A stretch of 21,040 nt of DNA, from the NCBI GenBank assembly GCA_001598975.1, contig BBXU01001774.1:1-21040 (forward strand), read 5' to 3'. Both the position numbers and the translations under genes were made by a program. Positions 19,386-21,040 of the stretch are shown here, piece after piece. The notes beneath the pieces are model-generated. The model searched no databases, was not told the origin of the DNA, and saw only the letters and a program-made list of their open reading frames with translations. Origin of the DNA: Parachlorella kessleri (taxonomy: Eukaryota > Chlorophyta > Trebouxiophyceae > Chlorellales > Chlorellaceae). Positions within the stretch are counted from its first letter, which is position 1; the number at the start of each line of letters is the position of its first letter.

Positions 19386-20776
19386 CCACTGGCCTTTGTT
19401 GCCGGGATGCAGGCTGCAGTGCGGGCATTGGGCACCTGATTCTCACACAGCGGCATGCCATCGTAGTGGCCCTTACGGCATCCATGGTGCCAGGCATGTC
19501 CTCCAGCGTGCTGATGGCTGATAGCTGGTACTGCTTCCTCAGCTGGTGTGGGCCCTCGTACAGGTACAGGGCGGCTGCCAGCTGGTGGAAAGCAACTCTG
19601 ATGTCTGCCAGCAGAGTGAGGCGGTCCAGGCTGGACTGCAGGTGATTCAGGGTCAGCATCTCTGCCTTGCGCACGACCTCCTCCTCTGGCACGCCTGCAC
19701 AAGAGGGAGCGCATGGGTTTTGGGTGCTCTACTGTGGCTTGGCTGGGTGGCGTGCGCCTGTCCTCCACAAGCACTGCATTCGTGGCTGGCATCCGAGATT
19801 GCAGAAAGCCAAGACAGTTGTGAGTCAGGTGGTTCAGTCATTTTCGGGTGACTGGCCAGCTTACCAAAATCCACATAGAAGGGCAGCAGACGACCAGTGA
19901 CAGCTTCTAAACTGAACCAGGAGAGGCTCTCTGGCACAGCACTGCCCTATGCATTCCAGCTATACCTCTGGACCACACGCCTGCCTGCCCACCTGTTCCC
20001 AGCACCTCCCGTGCTGCGGCAATCAGCTGGCCAGCCTCCCCAGCCATGTCAAGCACCAGCGCCACCTTGTGTTCCCTGCAGCACTCGCAGGGTCTCAAAG
20101 ACAACCTCCCCGCCGCTCAGCTTAGGGCACAGGAAGGCCACAAGGCTCCTCAGGAACAGCCGCCACTTCTCCGGCTTCTCCAGAGTCCGAGCGCCCAGCT
20201 GCCCGCAGGAGGAGAGGAAGGCTGCCCAGAGCTCCTTTATTTACAGCTGCAGCACCAGGTAGCAGTGGTGTCACTGCCAACGATGGGCAGGAACGTGGGT
20301 TCAGGCCTGTCCAACCCCAAAGTAAGCCCTTCCCATGTGGCTCACCTGAGATGCCACAGCTGTGTTATTATTGAGGGTGGCAGGGAATGCGAGCAGGGAT
20401 GATGTACTGGGATACTGGGCTGCCAGGGTTGAATACTTGGTACCCGCAAAAAGGCCTTGCAGTCCTACCAGACGGCTGCAGTTGGGTGCAGCCACGAGAT
20501 GGTGCAACCTTCGTCCCCTAAGTCAGCAACTCGAACAATGCCCTGTTTTGATAGGCTCTAAGCGCACTTGCAGGCATGGACAAAGGCACGGTAAAGATGG
20601 TGCTGCTAGCAACAGACTATACCAAGATCAACCCGGCAAAGGCAAATGGGAGAGGTACCCTGAGCGATAGCTCAAACCTGCGTTGTTCAGAGTACCTCGC
20701 CCACTTGCCTTTGCCAGGTCGATCGTAGTATAGTCCATGGCCAGCAGCACCAGCTCCACCGTCCTGTTGGCCAAGC
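19301..20776 (-). CDS. Unidentified helical protein, 5' partial, seven exons
   Basis: A phase-consistent chain is 20696-20776, 20346-20464, 20131-20234, 19993-20075, 19865-19930, 19477-19694 and 19301-19393, about 253 residues ending at a TAG. I do not recognise the family. Typical segments are TVELVLLAMDYTTIDLAKA, GLFAGTKYSTLAAQYPSTSS, KWRLFLRSLVAF, KVALVLDMAGEAGQLIAAA, SLEAVTGRLLPFYVDF and LDRLTLLADIRVAFHQLAAA, all alpha-helical with leucine zipper-like spacing, as in helical-repeat scaffolds. The fourth intron (20076-20130, 55 bp) is forced: without it the frame breaks by one base, leaving the alternative that this is a young pseudogene. The last exon joins at a weak acceptor (ACAAAG). The first exon has no ATG, so the gene continues upstream. 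Two exons have inverted copies just downstream. Confidence 0.5.
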
Positions 20777-20837
20777 CTGCAAGCGCGCCCAGAACTCGTC
20801 ATACAAGCCATCGTTCGGGGTGCTGACTTGGGGGATG
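20514..20837. repeat. Imperfect inverted repeat, ~150-bp arms, ~22-bp loop
   Basis: The plus-strand arm about 20514-20664 matches the reverse complement of about 20687-20837, from CCCC-AAGTCAGCA at the outer ends to GGTAC-CTGA near the loop, with one single-base indel. The right arm contains the minus-strand exon 20696-20776; the left arm lies in the following intron (20465-20695) and in the equivalent frames carries several stops. The pre-mRNA of that gene could therefore pair an exon with its own downstream copy. Confidence 0.85.
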
Positions 20838-21040
20838 CCAGGGCAGCACGTAGTGATAGCAGGGAAGGCTGAGACTATCAGTGCGGTATTACAGTGATGT
20901 GTACTGTGTCACACTCATGTACCTCAATGGAGATAGGATGCCTGGTTGGAAACCCAGTTGTATGCACTGGCTGCGCATGCGCACACAAATGCACGCACGC
21001 ACGCGCCCACCCGCATGCACAGCCCCCCCCCCCACACACA
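20838..21040. other. Non-coding end of window with simple-sequence DNA
   Basis: No coding exon can be supported. From about 20970 the sequence is simple: GCGCATGCGCAC, then alternating CA/CG runs (GCACGCACGCACGCGC), a run of about 13 C at 21023-21034, and CACACACA at the edge. Alternating purine-pyrimidine runs like this can adopt Z-DNA. Confidence 0.7.

Noticed and set aside
20777..20846. Minus-strand peptide PGIPQVSTPNDGLYDEFWARLQ as an exon joined to 20696-20776
   Set aside because: The frame is off by one from the next exon and the only boundary (TTGCAG at 20777-20779) is an acceptor, not a donor. It could still be coding in another isoform, so it was left out of the model.
1..21040. tRNA, rRNA, CRISPR arrays or bacterial operon features
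   Set aside because: Nothing resembling tRNA cloverleafs, rRNA cores or regularly spaced repeats was seen; the intron-rich genes are eukaryotic.

Overview
The window looks like nuclear DNA of a green alga (Chlorophyta, probably Chlorophyceae). It is fairly GC-rich, the genes are cut by many short GT-AG introns (often GTGAGC/GTGAGT or GTAAGC donors and CTGCAG-type acceptors), coding exons carry long CAG/CTG tracts giving polyGln and polyAla, and TGTAA, the usual chlorophyte poly(A) signal, occurs near some gene ends. The species cannot be fixed from the sequence. All gene models were assembled by eye from splice signals and reading-frame phase; there is no transcript evidence.

Layout. (1) 1-1895, minus: DPH5, the diphthamide-pathway methyltransferase, seven exons, cut off at the window edge. 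(2) 1961-2516, minus: an open frame of unknown identity, perhaps a last exon of gene 3. (3) 2710-12612, minus: one very large gene, 16 exons in consistent phase, about 2,144 residues. It has an N-terminal extended PHD (ePHD) zinc module, a Gln/Pro-rich linker, a divergent SET methyltransferase domain split over many small exons, and a very long low-complexity tail with an RS-rich part and repeated TPD[I/L]-type acidic motifs. (4) 13127-14816, plus: a spliced, divergent histone H4 variant of about 302 residues. Its N-terminal tail has lost all the acetylatable lysines, and the histone fold is followed by a long acidic/Gln linker and a C-terminal region that looks like a winged helix. (5) 15583-17617, minus: an F-box-like/leucine-rich-repeat protein, 5' end unresolved. 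(6) 17618-18720: degenerate sequence with an 89-bp duplication, one copy interrupted by an insert, and an AT-hook-like open frame. (7) 18841-20837: an unidentified helical protein gene on the minus strand, two exons of which have diverged inverted copies lying just downstream, making large fold-back structures.

The most interesting part is the head-to-head pair in the middle. A candidate chromatin reader/writer (ePHD plus SET) and an aberrant histone H4 start about 0.5 kb apart on opposite strands and may share a promoter. A functional link between them is inference. The H4 variant itself, with an arginine-for-lysine tail and a C-terminal domain, is the strongest novelty candidate in the window.
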